This document shows positions 25,856 to 37,350 of a stretch of 64,000 nt of DNA, one piece after another. A model generated the notes under the pieces. It was not told where the DNA came from. It searched no databases and was given only the letters and a program-made list of their open reading frames with translations. How positions within the stretch are numbered: position 1 is the first letter of the stretch; each line of letters opens with the position of its first letter. This stretch comes from Angiostrongylus vasorum (lineage: Eukaryota > Nematoda > Chromadorea > Rhabditida > Metastrongylidae): contig JADANN010000385.1 of assembly GCA_018806985.1 (NCBI GenBank), forward strand, positions 186,001-250,000. Direction: 5' to 3'. The position numbers and the translations under genes are program-made.

Positions 25856-26269
25856 GTGAGTAAGTAGGTATATATGTGTATACACATATATCCTAGACGT
25901 TTTTCAAGAGCGCGTCGCCGGAAAGCTCAGCTTGTTATGGACCATAAGCTGTTGATGACAGAAATAATCAGCATTTGTTTCTGACTCCTCTCTCAAAATA
26001 CACTATGATTTGATAGATGAAGAACTATTATAAACAATCATCTTTAAGTTATTGCTTTATTTTTTTATAGTTCTTTCCTGCTTCCAATTTTTTATTCATG
26101 TACGAAGGACTATGGTTGGTTCGTATTATCTTATCTAAATGTCATTTTTTCTTTGTATTAGTCATGATTTTAACGATAGATAATAGTAAAACCGATCATT
26201 TTGAACCACCAATACCTTCCTTTTTAGGTATTTTCTCCTACTAAATGAAGAGATTTTGTGCACATTGTC

Positions 26270-26550
26270 CGCTACTTTTCAATTTCTCCTGCTCATGTAG
26301 GGCAGTGCTTGAATATGTCTTGTAACGCAACGCATGGTCGTTGGTTCGATTCGATCTTCAGTCGGGCAGTATTTATCAGAGTTGTCTGGGACGAAAGCAG
26401 CACTAACTTAATTCATCGGTAGGCCATGCAAGTCGTTGTTTAGGCCAGATATCCATTCAGTGACCTCTGACGTGCGAATGGAGTCTAATGCGTTTCCCTT
26501 CCCTAAGGGATTGGTAAACGGCGAAGGTTTTATTCTTTTATCCTTCATTG
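26270..26550 (+). mobile_element. tRNA-derived SINE, family B, diverged
   Basis: B box GGTTCGATTCGATC, then the weakened core (GAGTTGTCTGGGACG), CATCGGTAGGCC, CCAGATATCCATTCAG and a tail ending TTTTATCC. The head is poorly preserved. Confidence 0.7.
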
Positions 26551-26970
26551 TAGTTTCTTGTGAAGACTTAAGAAATATATGGGAGTTTCTAATTTGGGTC
26601 TGCCACGCTTCAGTGACCTTCGAGTATGCAAATTGCGAGTTCATCCCTTAGTAGGAATAGGAACAAAAGCCTTTATCTTCGAAATCTATTTCCATTCCTA
26701 CTCATATGGCTTTTTTTTCTGTTAACATTTTATTAATACCGCAAAATTTTTGTGCTATCCGCAATGACAGCAATGTTACTAGAAAAACTATGGAAATACA
26801 TGAACACTGGAAGAATTCGTTATGTCTAAGGTGATAATTCAACTACTTTTTTAAATTTTCGAGAAACTTCTTTGGTTTCTTTTTAAAGTAACTACTCAGT
26901 TTTTTTAAAAAGTACTTCGTTGGGTTTTTTTGTCCTTAGGTTTTTGACAATTTATTGAGAGTTTTTTTTT

Positions 26971-27336
26971 ATTTTATACGACCCGTCTTCACGTCTATTG
27001 TCCGGATCCTAGCACTTCTCGTATTCGATTCGTATTTCATGCATTCATCTTTCGCAGTGGTCTTCGAACATTTTGCGTTGTTTCGACTGCTTCTCGAGGA
27101 TTTCCTCTTCTTTATGAATGTCATAGAATGCTGATCGAGTCGATTCTCCCGGAGTCGTGAGATAGCCGGCCTGTAGCGTTCCCAATTCGATTACAGAGTG
27201 ATTTTTCCCTAGATAGGTTCCGTTCCATTTCCCGACCCCAGAGGAAAGAGAGGCCTAGTGAGCCTGAGCCAAGATGGATCTAGCACCATGTTCGTGATGA
27301 CTGACATCACCACCACTGTTCTATGCTCTCTCTTGT
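26971..27336 (-). mobile_element. tRNA-derived SINE, family C
   Basis: Tail at low coordinates (CGACCCGTCTTCACGTCTA), head at high coordinates. It matches the 28.0 and 29.8 kb copies throughout. Confidence 0.85.
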
Positions 27337-27508
27337 TGAGAGTTTAGGTGTTATATATCGTGTCCAGAATAAAGGATACGATATCACTTGTTACTGAGTA
27401 AGGCTGAAGAACAACCGTTATTTGTATTTTTTATGGAGACCGTTGTTTGCCTTATGAATAATGGGATGGCATGTACCGAAGCGGTTACATGAATAATTGT
27501 GAATTCTA

Positions 27509-27556
27509 GAAAGAAGCACCGCCCCAATGATGGTTCATAGAGGCGGTGCTTCTTTC
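27509..27556. other. Perfect 15-bp hairpin
   Basis: GAAAGAAGCACCGCC at 27509-27523 is the exact reverse complement of GGCGGTGCTTCTTTC at 27542-27556, with an 18-base loop. It lies nine bases before the head of the next family-B SINE. It is too short for a typical microRNA precursor and has no known family match by eye. Confidence 0.9.
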
Positions 27557-27564
27557 GAAGATTT

Positions 27565-27850
27565 ATAAGGGGCGCGTGTAGGGCGGTTATTATAGGTGTC
27601 CTGCAATACACATGGGTTCGATCCTGCGCTCCAGGCTCACCAAGCTTTCCAACCCTCCAGGGTCGGAAAGTTAGTACTAGACTTGTCTGGGGGGGGATAG
27701 CAGCACTGGCTCGATACATCAGGAGGCCACTGCAAGTCATTCAATCACCTCTAACGATGCTTAATAAGGTCGAATGTATAATGCATCCCTCAGGGATTGA
27801 TCAACGCCGAGAGCTTATCCTGTGCCTATCCTATCCTACCCTATCCTATC
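27565..27850 (+). mobile_element. tRNA-derived SINE, family B
   Basis: Head TATAAGGGGCGCGTG, B box GGGTTCGATCC, core GTACTAGACTTGTCTGG, and a 3-prime tail of repeated CCTAT units (27825-27850). The tail shows the simple repeat expected at a retroposon end. Confidence 0.88.
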
Positions 27851-28009
27851 CTTATTCCCTTTTTGAATGGTGTGATGACTCTTTGTATTTCTTATCGGAG
27901 CAGTGTCTTGTAACTATCCACTTCATTACCATCTTTTTGGGAACGATGTTCCTTTTTTTGTCATTGACAATGACATAATATAAATTTTCAAATAATAATA
28001 ATGAAACGC

Positions 28010-28395
28010 AAGGGGCGGATAGCACAGTGCCAGTGATGCCCGCTATCACCAGCATTGTTCTAGTTGGATTCCCGCACAGGACCATCCAAGCCTCTCATTC
28101 TCCCGGGGTCGGGAGATTTGTACCGGACTTTTCTGGGGAAAAAATCACTCTCTGCAATGCAGTTGGGAATGTTTCAGCCCGGCTATCTCAGGACTCTAGG
28201 GAGAATTGCTCGACCAGCATTCTACGACATTCAAGATGAAATGAAAATCCTCGGGCAGCAACAGAAGCTCCACATTAACGTTGGAAGATCTTCGTGGACA
28301 ACGGATGCGAGGAAACGAATCGAATGAGAGAAGTGCTGGGATCCGCACAGTAGACGTGAAGACGGGTCATGTAAAATAGTTGTAAAATGGAGTAA
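28010..28395 (+). mobile_element. tRNA-derived SINE, family C
   Basis: Head GGCGGATAGCACAGTG with B-box-like GTTGGATTCCC, central block GGGGTCGGGAGATTTGTACC, and tail GTGAAGACGGGTCATGTAAAAT. Confidence 0.85.
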
Positions 28396-29184
28396 ATAAA
28401 TAAATAACGGAACAACGTTTGTGTTGTTTATGCATACACTGCTATATATATAGTACCAGTCAGACGAAAGCATCACATTCGCCATGTTTAGAATTTGCTC
28501 GTTCTCCCACTAAAATCATATTTCTCAGGTGTTGATCTCCTTGTGTAGTAGAGGATTCCGTTCTTTTTTCCTTGTTCATAAACATTTCTTTGGCACGAAA
28601 AGGTATTCACGAACGTTTCATAGGCAGTTCGAGAATATGCTTCTCACCCAGATGCATTTACGCTCCACGGCATTCTCCAAGCAATCCTTCTTCGCAGCAA
28701 CTTATCTGTTGATTCTCATGTGAGATTCTTTCTTCAGTTTTTAGAATATTCATGTTGCCTTGCCGGTTTGAGCACTGCATACTAATTCCCTGTATGAGTC
28801 ATAACAAAGTTGTACTATTCTTGGCAGTTTTTGGATCTAATTCCAGCCGAAGCGCTTTTGTTTTTGGAACATATTCCTCGCTTTTTCGTTTTATTTCCTT
28901 GCTAAGGTTTTGTTTGAAAAATAAAAAGACATTCACCATATAAGTTCAGTATATGTGTTGAAAGCTTGATGAGGTGTTAGAGAAGATTCGATGGCGTTTC
29001 CAAGTTTAATACCTATCTATTGTTCTTAAAATCTAATCCTTTAAGAGTTAGAATGACTTCTAAATACGACAAAATCCTTAATTCAATGTAATAGGCGAAC
29101 GTATTTTCACATGGAATTAGCTCTAGCTAGTAGTTGCAGTGGAATCCAGAAATTCAATGTCTGTTTTCTTTTTATTATTTACAG
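28396..29184. other. AT-rich stretch, no supported gene
   Basis: Short open frames at 28529-28943 show no splice or motif support. Confidence 0.4.
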
Positions 29185-29295
29185 CCACACTACGATCTAG
29201 ATGCAGTGCTTGATAACTTTATCCTCGGAATTGAAATTCATGATATCATGAAGCATTTTTTTCTGCAGAATTGGTTGAGCACAGGATTCCGTTAG
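29185..29295 (+). CDS. Candidate last exon, unknown protein
   Basis: A strong acceptor (TTTTTATTATTTACAG) is followed in phase 0 by 36 codons, starting PHYDLDAVLDNFILG, to a TAG. A second acceptor (TTTTTTCTGCAG, 29268) opens a different frame starting LVEHRIPLVEQL. The two readings compete and no upstream exon was found. Unknown function. Confidence 0.25.
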   Translation, partial: PHYDLDAVLDNFILGIEIHDIMKHFFLQNWLSTGFR

Positions 29296-29811
29296 TCGAG
29301 CAGCTCAAGCAGCCATCAGAAAAATCTCAGTAGATCTATGTCACGCCTTATTATTGCACCGTATGCTTCACTTGCTATGGAAACACCAAAAGTTTCGAGA
29401 TTTTGGCAAGGTGCCTTCTATCTATACTAGTTTTTGGCGAAAAGGTAACCATGGGTGACCCGTGTTCTGCAATGGCATGTGTTTACTATTAGCTGCGGTT
29501 GTTGATGAAGAAATACAGAATTCTTTATCAACTTTGAGGACCCTACTGGAATTGTCCCCAATCGTAGTTCGACGCTGCAATAATGCCATGACGGTTAACT
29601 ATATGGGTGATGGGATGCAATGGGTACGGCTTGACCGGTTTGGAATAGTGAACTGTAGGTCCACAATGATTTTGCTCTATGTACCTGGGTTGATCAATTG
29701 ACGCAAGACCTGTTTAAGAAGAGTAAAACGTTGAATTCTACATAAGATTTTCCTATAATAGGAAGTTTTTTGAGGTATTTTTCAAATATACACTCATCGT
29801 TTATAGTATAT

Positions 29812-30192
29812 ATTTTTTTATTTTATGTGATCCGTCTTCACGTCTACTGTGCGGATCCAAGCACTTCTCGCATTCGATTCATTTCCTCGCACGCATTATC
29901 CACGAAGATCTTCCAACCTTTTACGTGTGGCTTCGGTTGCTGCTTGAGGATATTCATTTCATCTTGAATGTCGTAGAATGCTGGCCGAGCAGTTCTCGCT
30001 GGAGTCGTGAAGTAGCCGGGCTGGAGCGTTCCCAATTGGATTGCAGGGAGTGATGTTTTTTTTTCGGACAAGTCCAGTACCTACTTCCCGAACCTAGAAG
30101 GATGAGAGGCTTGGTTCATCTGGAGCGGAATCGAACTAGCACCAAGCTCGTGATGAAGGACATCAATATCACTGTGCTATCTGCCCTCTCTT
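29812..30192 (-). mobile_element. tRNA-derived SINE, family C
   Basis: Best-preserved family-C head: on the minus strand GATAGCACAGTG, then a clear B box AGTTCGATTCC. Tail GTGAAGACGGATCACATAAAA. Confidence 0.88.
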
Positions 30193-30602
30193 ATATTATA
30201 TAATTCATCCAAAAACATCCGCACCAACTACGACCGTTACGTATTTCGTGATATCTCCCTAATTGTTTACTTTCTCATCATGGAAAGGAAGGTCCTAATG
30301 TGTCGAACCGCAATGTACAGCAGGAGGCTCGTTTAGGTTAAGTTACTGGCTTAATCATTCATGGTTTAACATTTCCATGCAAAAATTTCAACGTATTAAA
30401 TACAAAATTTCAACGGGTATTAAACACACGGAAGACGTGGTAAAATTAAGCGTAGCCACTTTTTCGCCGAAACCTGTGGAAATTAATGTTGTCAAACGTA
30501 CTATTTATGTTTTTCAAATGAGGGAGGTTTTTTTTCGTGAAGAGTTTACTCCTTGGATGATTAGTTGGGCTCTGAGTGATGAATGCATGAACCCTCTTAA
30601 AG

Positions 30603-30975
30603 GTTTACCTCCTCGTCGTGGCTAGGAGGTTTTCTTGGGTGTCTGGCTGCTATGCACAGCGATGGGATCCATCCCCCCTATCAGGGCTCCCGAGCTGAGC
30701 AGTCCAGCGCTTACTTCAGGAAGCCCACCTAAAGGTTAACCAGTGCCACGATCCACCACCGTCCTGGTGTCAAACTACTCGCATGGTGGCAAATCTCCCA
30801 GTGATTCACAAGAGCGGTGACTGCCCGTGGTGGTGACGACCTGAGACAGACTTTAGCCTGGCTGACCTCGGGACTCCAGGGAACCACAATGGCTAAACCA
30901 GCAAATCTCGAGACAGTGGAAATTAATCTGGGATCTACACAACCAGTGAAGACGTGCCATCCAAGTATCTAAGAA
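30603..30975 (+). mobile_element. Dispersed repeat, family A
   Basis: From GTTTACCTCCTCGTCGTGGC to GTGAAGACGTGCCATCC. First of two copies in the same direction separated by about 150 bases. Confidence 0.85.
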
Positions 30976-31121
30976 TGCACAAACAAATTTAGGATGCTTA
31001 ACATTGTCAAAACCACTTTTGACGTTGACTCCAGCAGCAGTGACACAGTGATTGCCACTATAAAGAAATTGCGAGTAGTCTGAACATCGGATTAGCTTAA
31101 ATAAGTTTTATAGTGATATGT

Positions 31122-31520
31122 TGCCTCCCCAACTGTTTACCGCCTCATCGTGGCTGGGAAATGTTCCTGGATCTTGGGCTGCGATGTACAGCGGGGGATT
31201 TGTCCCCCCTGGCAAGGTCTCCCAAGCTGAGAAAGAGTCCGACGTTTCCATCAGGAAGCCTAGCAAAGAGCAAACTAGTGCCAGGATCCGCCACAGTCCT
31301 GGTATCAAAGTCGCTTGGTGGCAAATCTCTCTCTGATTCACAAAGGCTGCGACTGCCCGTGGTGGTGAAGGCCTGGAGCAGACTTTGGCCAGGCTGACCT
31401 CGGGATTCCAGGGAACCACAGTGGCTAAACCAGCAAATCTCGAGACAATGGAAATTATGCTGAGGCCCGTGCAACCAGTGAGGACGGGCCGTTCAAGTGT
31501 CAAGTGTCAAGTGTCAAGTG
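31122..31520 (+). mobile_element. Dispersed repeat, family A, with heptamer tail
   Basis: From CCCAACTGTTTACCGCC to GAGGACGGGCCGTTC, then four tandem copies of AAGTGTC (31493-31520). The tandem tail is typical of a retroposon 3-prime end. Confidence 0.88.
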
Positions 31521-31642
31521 TTATGTTATAAAAATTACTACTCCAGTATATGTTCACTTTCCATTATTACAATCTGGTCTTCCGCGCTTTTGGCTACGTC
31601 ATCACTTTGAACTTCAAATATTCATGTTGAGCCACTACTAAC

Positions 31643-31851
31643 TTGCTCCAGTTGTTGTTTTTTCCTATTATTTATACCAGTTTTATTCGCTGTGCTTTCT
31701 TTTTCTGCCTTGGTATCAATTTGAACGTTTTTTTTAGGAGTTTTGCAGCTCGTATGTTTGAGATATCTTTTGGTGTATACTAACTTTTCCATGTGACTTC
31801 TTTTCAAATTCTCACCAATCTCTGATTTTTCGGTAGTTCTTTTAATGAAAA
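31643..31851 (-). CDS. Candidate internal exon, lysine-rich protein
   Basis: Between an AAATAG acceptor and a good CAA-GTTAGT donor on the minus strand lies an open frame of 69 codons (two leading bases, ends in phase 0). It is rich in Lys, Thr and Glu, for example EKSEIGENLKRSHMEKL and KTPKKNVQIDTKAEKE. The composition suggests a flexible or coiled segment. No partner exon was identified and the function is unknown. Confidence 0.35.
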
Positions 31852-32692
31852 CTATTTATGATCTTTACACGATCGTGCTTTTTGGTTACAAGTACACCCT
31901 TCGTCGTTTGGAAAATGATTTGTGCGAAGGAATCTGAAATTTCCGTCGTTTTTCAGTGCTTCTTGTGCGTTTCTTCAAAGCTTGAGAAGTGTTACTTGAA
32001 TCCCACAGAGTTGTCCTTTCGTTTCGTTGCAACTGAAATAACTGAATCGATAATTTGACAATGTTTCAATTACAGGATTTTAACAGAAGACGTAAAAAGC
32101 TCGCCATCCATCCAACGGGCGGCTATTAAAGGGCTTGCATAGAATGTCGCCGACCAGAGAAGCAATCAAGTGCACTATACTTCAGTTGAAAACCACACGA
32201 CGTGCTGGTACACTACGTCGGAAAAAAGGTCACTTTATTTCGTTTCTGCTTCCATCTCACCACTCGTCTTCCTAATCAATGTTGTTGCTCACTAAACGCA
32301 TTATGTAACGTTTGTTGAAGCGCTTATTTTGATTGGAGGCTCATGTTTTTCTGAACAAAAAAAAACAAAACAAAAAAAAGAAAACCAGCTCCAAAACTTC
32401 TCAATCGCCTGATGTTTATCAGTTCTTCAGCGTTTCCAAGCAGCATTTTGCGCTTGCATTTTGGAAATCAGCACAAATTGATGGCTATGGATGTGCTTGC
32501 TTCAAGAAAATTTTCCGAAAATTTCTTAAGTGGTGAAAAAAATGTTTAGGACACTTTTTTTTGAAGTCCTTACGAGAAGAACAGTTTTTCCGGCTTGGTT
32601 TCCTACATTTGTAGGTAGACAAACTCTGTATGATTTTTTGTCTTATTTTATTGTTAGGAAGGCGTTCTATAGTTTCTCGTTTATACTAGAGG
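31852..32692. other. AT-rich stretch, no supported gene
   Basis: Contains an A-rich run near 32350-32385 and short open frames only. Confidence 0.4.
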
Positions 32693-32980
32693 ACGAGATG
32701 CGTATAGTGCAGTGGTTGGAGGTAACATGAAACGCAGTACTTCAGGTCGCTGACTCTAACCCACACCCCGGTTCACTAAGTCTTCTACCACTCCGGGGTC
32801 GGAAATTTGGTAATAGACTTATCGTGGAAGATAGCAGTATTGACTCGATACATCCGTAGCATATCACAAGTCATTGCATAGGACATTCGCTCACCTCTAA
32901 CGACGCGTGATGACGTCGAATGCATGGCGTATCTCTCATGGATTGGTCAACATCGAGAACTCTATCCTCTATCATTTTCT
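32693..32980 (+). mobile_element. tRNA-derived SINE, family B, cut by a Penelope-like insertion
   Basis: Head GTGCAGTGGTTGGAGG, weak B-box region, then the core GGGGTCGGAAATTTGG and a tail CTCTATCCTCTATC. The tail passes directly into the end of the second Penelope-like element. Confidence 0.8.
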
Positions 32981-33040
32981 GTTTTTTCTTCGATAAGGCA
33001 ATCATGAGGTTGCTATTATAGAATTTGTTAGCAAACAGCA

Positions 33041-33074
33041 GCTGACGTTTTGGCGGTTTCGCCTTCTTCGGAGC
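33041..33074 (-). ncRNA. Hammerhead-ribozyme-like motif, degraded
   Basis: On the minus strand: GCT, CCGAAGA, a perfect GGCG/CGCC stem, AAAACGTC, AGC. Stem I and stem II are intact, but both cores carry one change (CTG to CCG, GAAA to AAAA), so cleavage is not expected. Confidence 0.5.
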
Positions 33075-33399
33075 CTGGAAATTCAAATTGCCATGCAATC
33101 TACTCTGCCAAACACATTCATACCCTTAGCAGATGAAGCTTAACACATAAATTTGCATTTGCAGAATAAACAGCTTTTTTTTAAACACCCATCCCTTTTT
33201 ATTCTTTTCAAGTATCACAATTAATTGGTGGAGAAGAGCCGCAAAGAGTAATCCATGGGCGAGGAATATGCTTGTGTCAGATCCTAAAACGCTTCATAAG
33301 TTTTACGCGCTGATGTCTTAGATTCCTATTGTGACTTCTATTTTTAAATCTTCTCCGCTATGTTTCTGTGTCTTATGCTCGCCTAGTGGAGTGTTTGGT

Positions 33400-34361
33400 T
33401 TCAATTTAGGCTTACCGACTAGGCGTTCTTTTTAAGCGGGCGCAAAGCGTTCTACCCGTTTCGCCAATGTATTCGTCTCCACACGCTTTACAAGAGATTA
33501 GGTACACCGTACCCGAACTTATGCAATCACCATCTCTATCGTTAGGGCAAATTGTGCGGTTTTTTCACTGTGCCCAGATGGTCATATAGGTGTTTACGAA
33601 CCAGCTGGTGTCTTATAGTGTGTGGTGGTATTTCTGTCACTCTTACCGTATTCTTTGGATCGGCCGTTCTTAAGCAATGTTTTATAGATGCACTTATTTT
33701 GTTCAAAATAAAGGGCAAGATGAATGGAGAATTATTCTCGCTAGAGGCGTGGTTTTTCCTCTATGCCTATGCCGAGGAGCTACAGCTTCGTAGCTATTCG
33801 AAATCGCTATTTGCCGCGCCAGTTTCAAGGATTCTTTCTTCTGCTCTCTATCTGTGCAGACGCTGGTGGTCGAAACATATTTCTTATATGCACCCTTTTT
33901 GGTGTCTGTGTGTGTGTGTGTGTGGGGAGGGGGGGGTGAGAGGAAAAGTAACGAACCGCTATGTTTTTACTACTTGGATTTCGATCCATCTTCTAATGTA
34001 GCCGTTTTGAGATAGGTTAATTTGAACGTTTAGAAATGGAAGCCAGTTTTCTCTCGGTTTCTCTCGGGTGGACTTTATGTACTCTGACTGTTCGCTCAGT
34101 GACTCAAAGTATTTGTCCATCTCCTTTTGTGGAGCAGGTGACAAAACAATCATCTATGTACCTACAGCAGAGTAATGGCTTTAGATCGATTACTGGTTCT
34201 TCCACCTTTGACATAAGGACAACGGCGAAGGTTGGTGCCAGTTGCTGTCCCATTGCCAACCCTCTAATTTGTGCACAATATTTCACGACTATCTGAAGAT
34301 CGAGCAGTTTAGGCCCACATTTAGGAGGAACCGTGAGCTTCTCAATCAAGAAGCGATACAT
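33400..34361 (-). pseudogene. Reverse transcriptase and GIY-YIG relics of the second element
   Basis: At 34104-34361 the frame contains RGLAMGQQLAPTFA followed by RYIDD (34149-34160), typical of Penelope reverse transcriptases. At 33959-34153 an overlapping frame continues (EKPRENWLPFLNVQ). At about 33430-33570 the minus strand reads GTVYLISC and DEYIGETGR, the GIY-YIG core, interrupted by stops. No complete frame remains. Confidence 0.85.
33901..33937. repeat. (TG)n run followed by a G-rich run
   Basis: A TG repeat followed by GGGGAGGGGGGGG, within the second Penelope-like element, between the reverse-transcriptase and endonuclease relics. Confidence 0.9.
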
Positions 34362-34608
34362 ATTTATTACTCCTTCGTGTTACTCAAGAAGCTCGCGGAT
34401 GGCTTGCATTGGGGGTCATTCGACACGTTAGTGTAAAGGGCGGTAACGTCGAAGAACTCCATAACGCACGCTGTTGGAATGCGCCTTACGCAGACGACTT
34501 AGAAACATTTGGGTATTTGTGAGATTAGTCGGTATGTGTTTAAATCTTATCTGCTAAGGTTATGAAAGTGTTTGGCTTAGTAGATTGCATGTCAATTTGA
34601 CCTTTCCA

Positions 34609-34643
34609 GTCTCGGAAGAAGGCGAAACCGTCTAAACGTCGGC
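34609..34643 (+). ncRNA. Hammerhead-ribozyme-like motif, strongly degraded
   Basis: Mirror copy at the other end of the second element: CGGAAGA, GGCG/CGTC stem, TAAACGTC, GGC. Recognisable only by comparison with the other copies. Confidence 0.4.
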
Positions 34644-34703
34644 TGTTGTGTGCTAATAAATTCAGTAGTATCAACCTCGTGTTTGCTTTATCGAAGAAAA
34701 AAC

Positions 34704-36764
34704 GATGTATTATCAACCAATGCCGAGGGTAAAAAGTCGGTTTTGGGTATTGGTACATAAAGCTTATCACTTTGTTGGGGATCCATCACATATGTCAAAT
34801 TTGTCGTTCGTTGTCCTATTAATCATAGAATGGTTCAAGCCTGTAGTGGTAAGCCTTTCATTTGTCCCTCTCAGTCTTTCACGCTTCCCAGTGGATTTTG
34901 CTCACTCATGGAAAACGGAGAATAACAGCTTTCACAAGAGGTCCATTTATCTTTACTGGCTTGATAAGAAGATATTCACAAGTCTCCATGCTGTGCTAAT
35001 GGGAGCGAACAATGAATAGTAGGGGTTTTTTGCTTACTCAGAAAGATGCAAATCAGTACAGAGCAAAGTGGGCTGAGTAAATTGGGAATATATGGTCACT
35101 CTTCGACCGCATTTGATCTCCTATCCGCCACATGAAGTCGTTATGTGTGACACTGAAATTAACTGACTTGATGTCCTTCACGTGAGGAAGATAGCGCTGA
35201 AGCACATATCATGGATATTATAAAAAAAATTCTATATGTCACCTAAACATGTAATGTGTAAAAATGTGGACTTATGTGCTATACAAAATCCTGCAAATTT
35301 ACATCTATGTCGCTAAATTGTGTTACGTAGCTTTCCAAAATTTCCACCAGAATTTTCTTCTACTTTCGAAGTTGAGTACAACAACAGTTCTCTTTTTTCT
35401 TAAATGACGGTTTTTTAAAGAAATCTAAGCAAACTTCGTTGACACAGAAGTCTTTTGCAAGCGAACATAAAGGGGTTTTCATGTTTTCAGCATTAGTTTC
35501 TTAATTTTCTGCACAATCTCAGAAATTTTTTGCCGCTAATTGGTTGTGTCACATAAAGTGGTGTTTGATTTATGGCAACTCTTGAGCTTTGAGCGGGATG
35601 AAAAGCAACTGGAGAGTTGTAAACAAGTGATTCTACTCATCGTACTTTTTGCCCGAAGATTTCCATGAGATTCTTATCAGTGAATTGATCAGTTGCTTAC
35701 ATATCTTTTTGTAAACATGCCGTTTTTTTTCTCGTGCTGTTTTCCATGTTTTTTGTTCGAGGGGTCTTTTTTATTGGCAGCTTGGCGATCGCAGGAGTTT
35801 CCATCCTAAAAAAGAAACAATAAAGTGAGGTGGTTCTGATCTCTATTTACTTCTAGTCTAACTGAACTGACTTCATCGAAAATTCCAATTTACGATGTGT
35901 AGCAACTTTGCTCGATCGGATATCCTTCAATTTATGAGACTGGGCCAGCTTTTTTCTGGTGTATGTCCATTAAGTAGGTGTTTAGAAGAATTCTTCATCT
36001 TCTTATTTGCGGAGAAATCCTTTAATTGGTTTTAATCTTTTTTCTCGGTTAGCGAAAAAATACAACAGAAAAGTGTTAAGCCTGACAAGTCAAGAGCTTT
36101 AAATGCTTAAGAGTTAAGAATTAGTGTGGTTCTGTCAACGAAAGGCATCTTAGAAAAAAGAATGAAATCTCCACTTGTTCTTCTATTCCAAGCTCTTGAT
36201 TTATTGAACGACACTTGTCTATTGAGGAAGGAATCTGAGGAGGAAAAATTTGACCAGTTTCATAGTCACTTTCTCAGCCTTTGTTATAATCCAGAATATT
36301 CTGATATTCTTTACAAAGACATGTTTGCACGTCAAATATTAATTTTATAAACTTCTCTTTGATGGTGTAATACTCCACACCAGTTGTTATAACATTATTT
36401 GCCGATTGTTCATTGACTTCGTAAACAAGTCAAAGTCGTCTCATGTTATTAGTTGCATGAAGGTGCAAAAAATACTCAGTGCGAGTCCTGTCAGATGAAG
36501 AAGTTTTATGAAAGCTCTAACTATATGAAGTATTTTCTGATTTGTCTGTTTTATAGAGATTTTAGTTTCTTGTTTTCATTTGCTTGTCTAGATGAATTTG
36601 ACATGAATAACGGACACAACAGAACAATAGCGAATAGGATGGATTAGCCACTGGAGCGTTTATTTATCAAATCATATTACTTCATCCTGACATGGAATGA
36701 GTTTATATGCTAGCATTTTTTATCGGTACAGTATCATTTTCTGTTGTATATCTTTATATATGCA
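34704..36764. other. AT-rich stretch, no supported gene
   Basis: Plus-strand frames at 34705-35019 and 36126-36350 are open but lack splice partners and motifs. No repeat of families A to C was seen. Confidence 0.4.
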
Positions 36765-37042
36765 TATGAAACTCGGCGTCGATCAATCACTGAGGTATGC
36801 GGCATGCATTCGACTTCATCGTTTGGTGGCGATTGAATGCCTGTCTGGCCTTTAATGAATGACTTGTAGTGGCCTACCGATGTATCGAGCCAGTGCTGCT
36901 ATCTTCCCGCTAACTTCCCAGATAAGTCTGGTACCAATTTGCCGACCCCGGAGGGATGGAAGACTTGGTGGGACATGGGAGCGGGATCGATTCCACGTGT
37001 GTGTTGCAGGGCGCCTCCGACCACTGCGCCACACGTGCCCTT

Positions 37043-37043
<1 letters not shown>
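36765..37043 (-). mobile_element. tRNA-derived SINE, family B
   Basis: Tail near 36770, core CCAGATAAGTCTGG, head GGCGCAGTGGTCGGAGG on the minus strand. The head joins a (TA)n run. Confidence 0.85.

Positions 37044-37044
<1 letters not shown>

Positions 37045-37107
<63 letters not shown>
37045..37107. repeat. (TA)n microsatellite, about 31 units
   Basis: It separates the heads of two family-B SINEs that point away from each other. Confidence 0.97.
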
Positions 37108-37114
<7 letters not shown>

Positions 37115-37350
37115 GGAAAATGTCGGTCGTTGGTTCGACGCAGCGCCTTGCACTAACCTAGCCCTAATCCCTCAGGAGTGCGAAAAATTGCTACCGTATT
37201 TGTCTGAAAACATGGAAAAACACTGCTTTGTTACATTGGTATGCGCCTGCGCTGTCATCATATTGGGCCAATGTACATTCATTGGCCTCTGGGAACTACA
37301 AAAATATGTGGCGCATCCCAAAGGATTATCGTAACTCTAAATGCCTTTTT
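37115..37350 (+). mobile_element. tRNA-derived SINE, family B, diverged
   Basis: B box GGTTCGACGC, then TAATCCCTCAGGAGTGCG, a decayed core (GCTACCGTATTTGTCTG) and little recognisable tail. The A-box part may lie in or be replaced by the (TA)n run. Confidence 0.6.

Larger units (their letters stand above)
32981..34703 (-). mobile_element. Second Penelope-like element, decayed
   Basis: Ends are inverted repeats (GTTTTTTCTTCGATAA on the left, TTATCGAAGAAAAAAC on the right). The minus strand carries a reverse-transcriptase piece with YIDD and a broken GIY-YIG region. It is shorter than the first element: the duplicated arm is only about 120 bases. It differs from the first copy in many positions, so it is a separate insertion or subfamily. 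Confidence 0.85.

Noticed and set aside
33552..34001. 149-codon plus-strand frame
   Set aside because: It is antisense to the second Penelope-like element and runs through a (TG)n tract.
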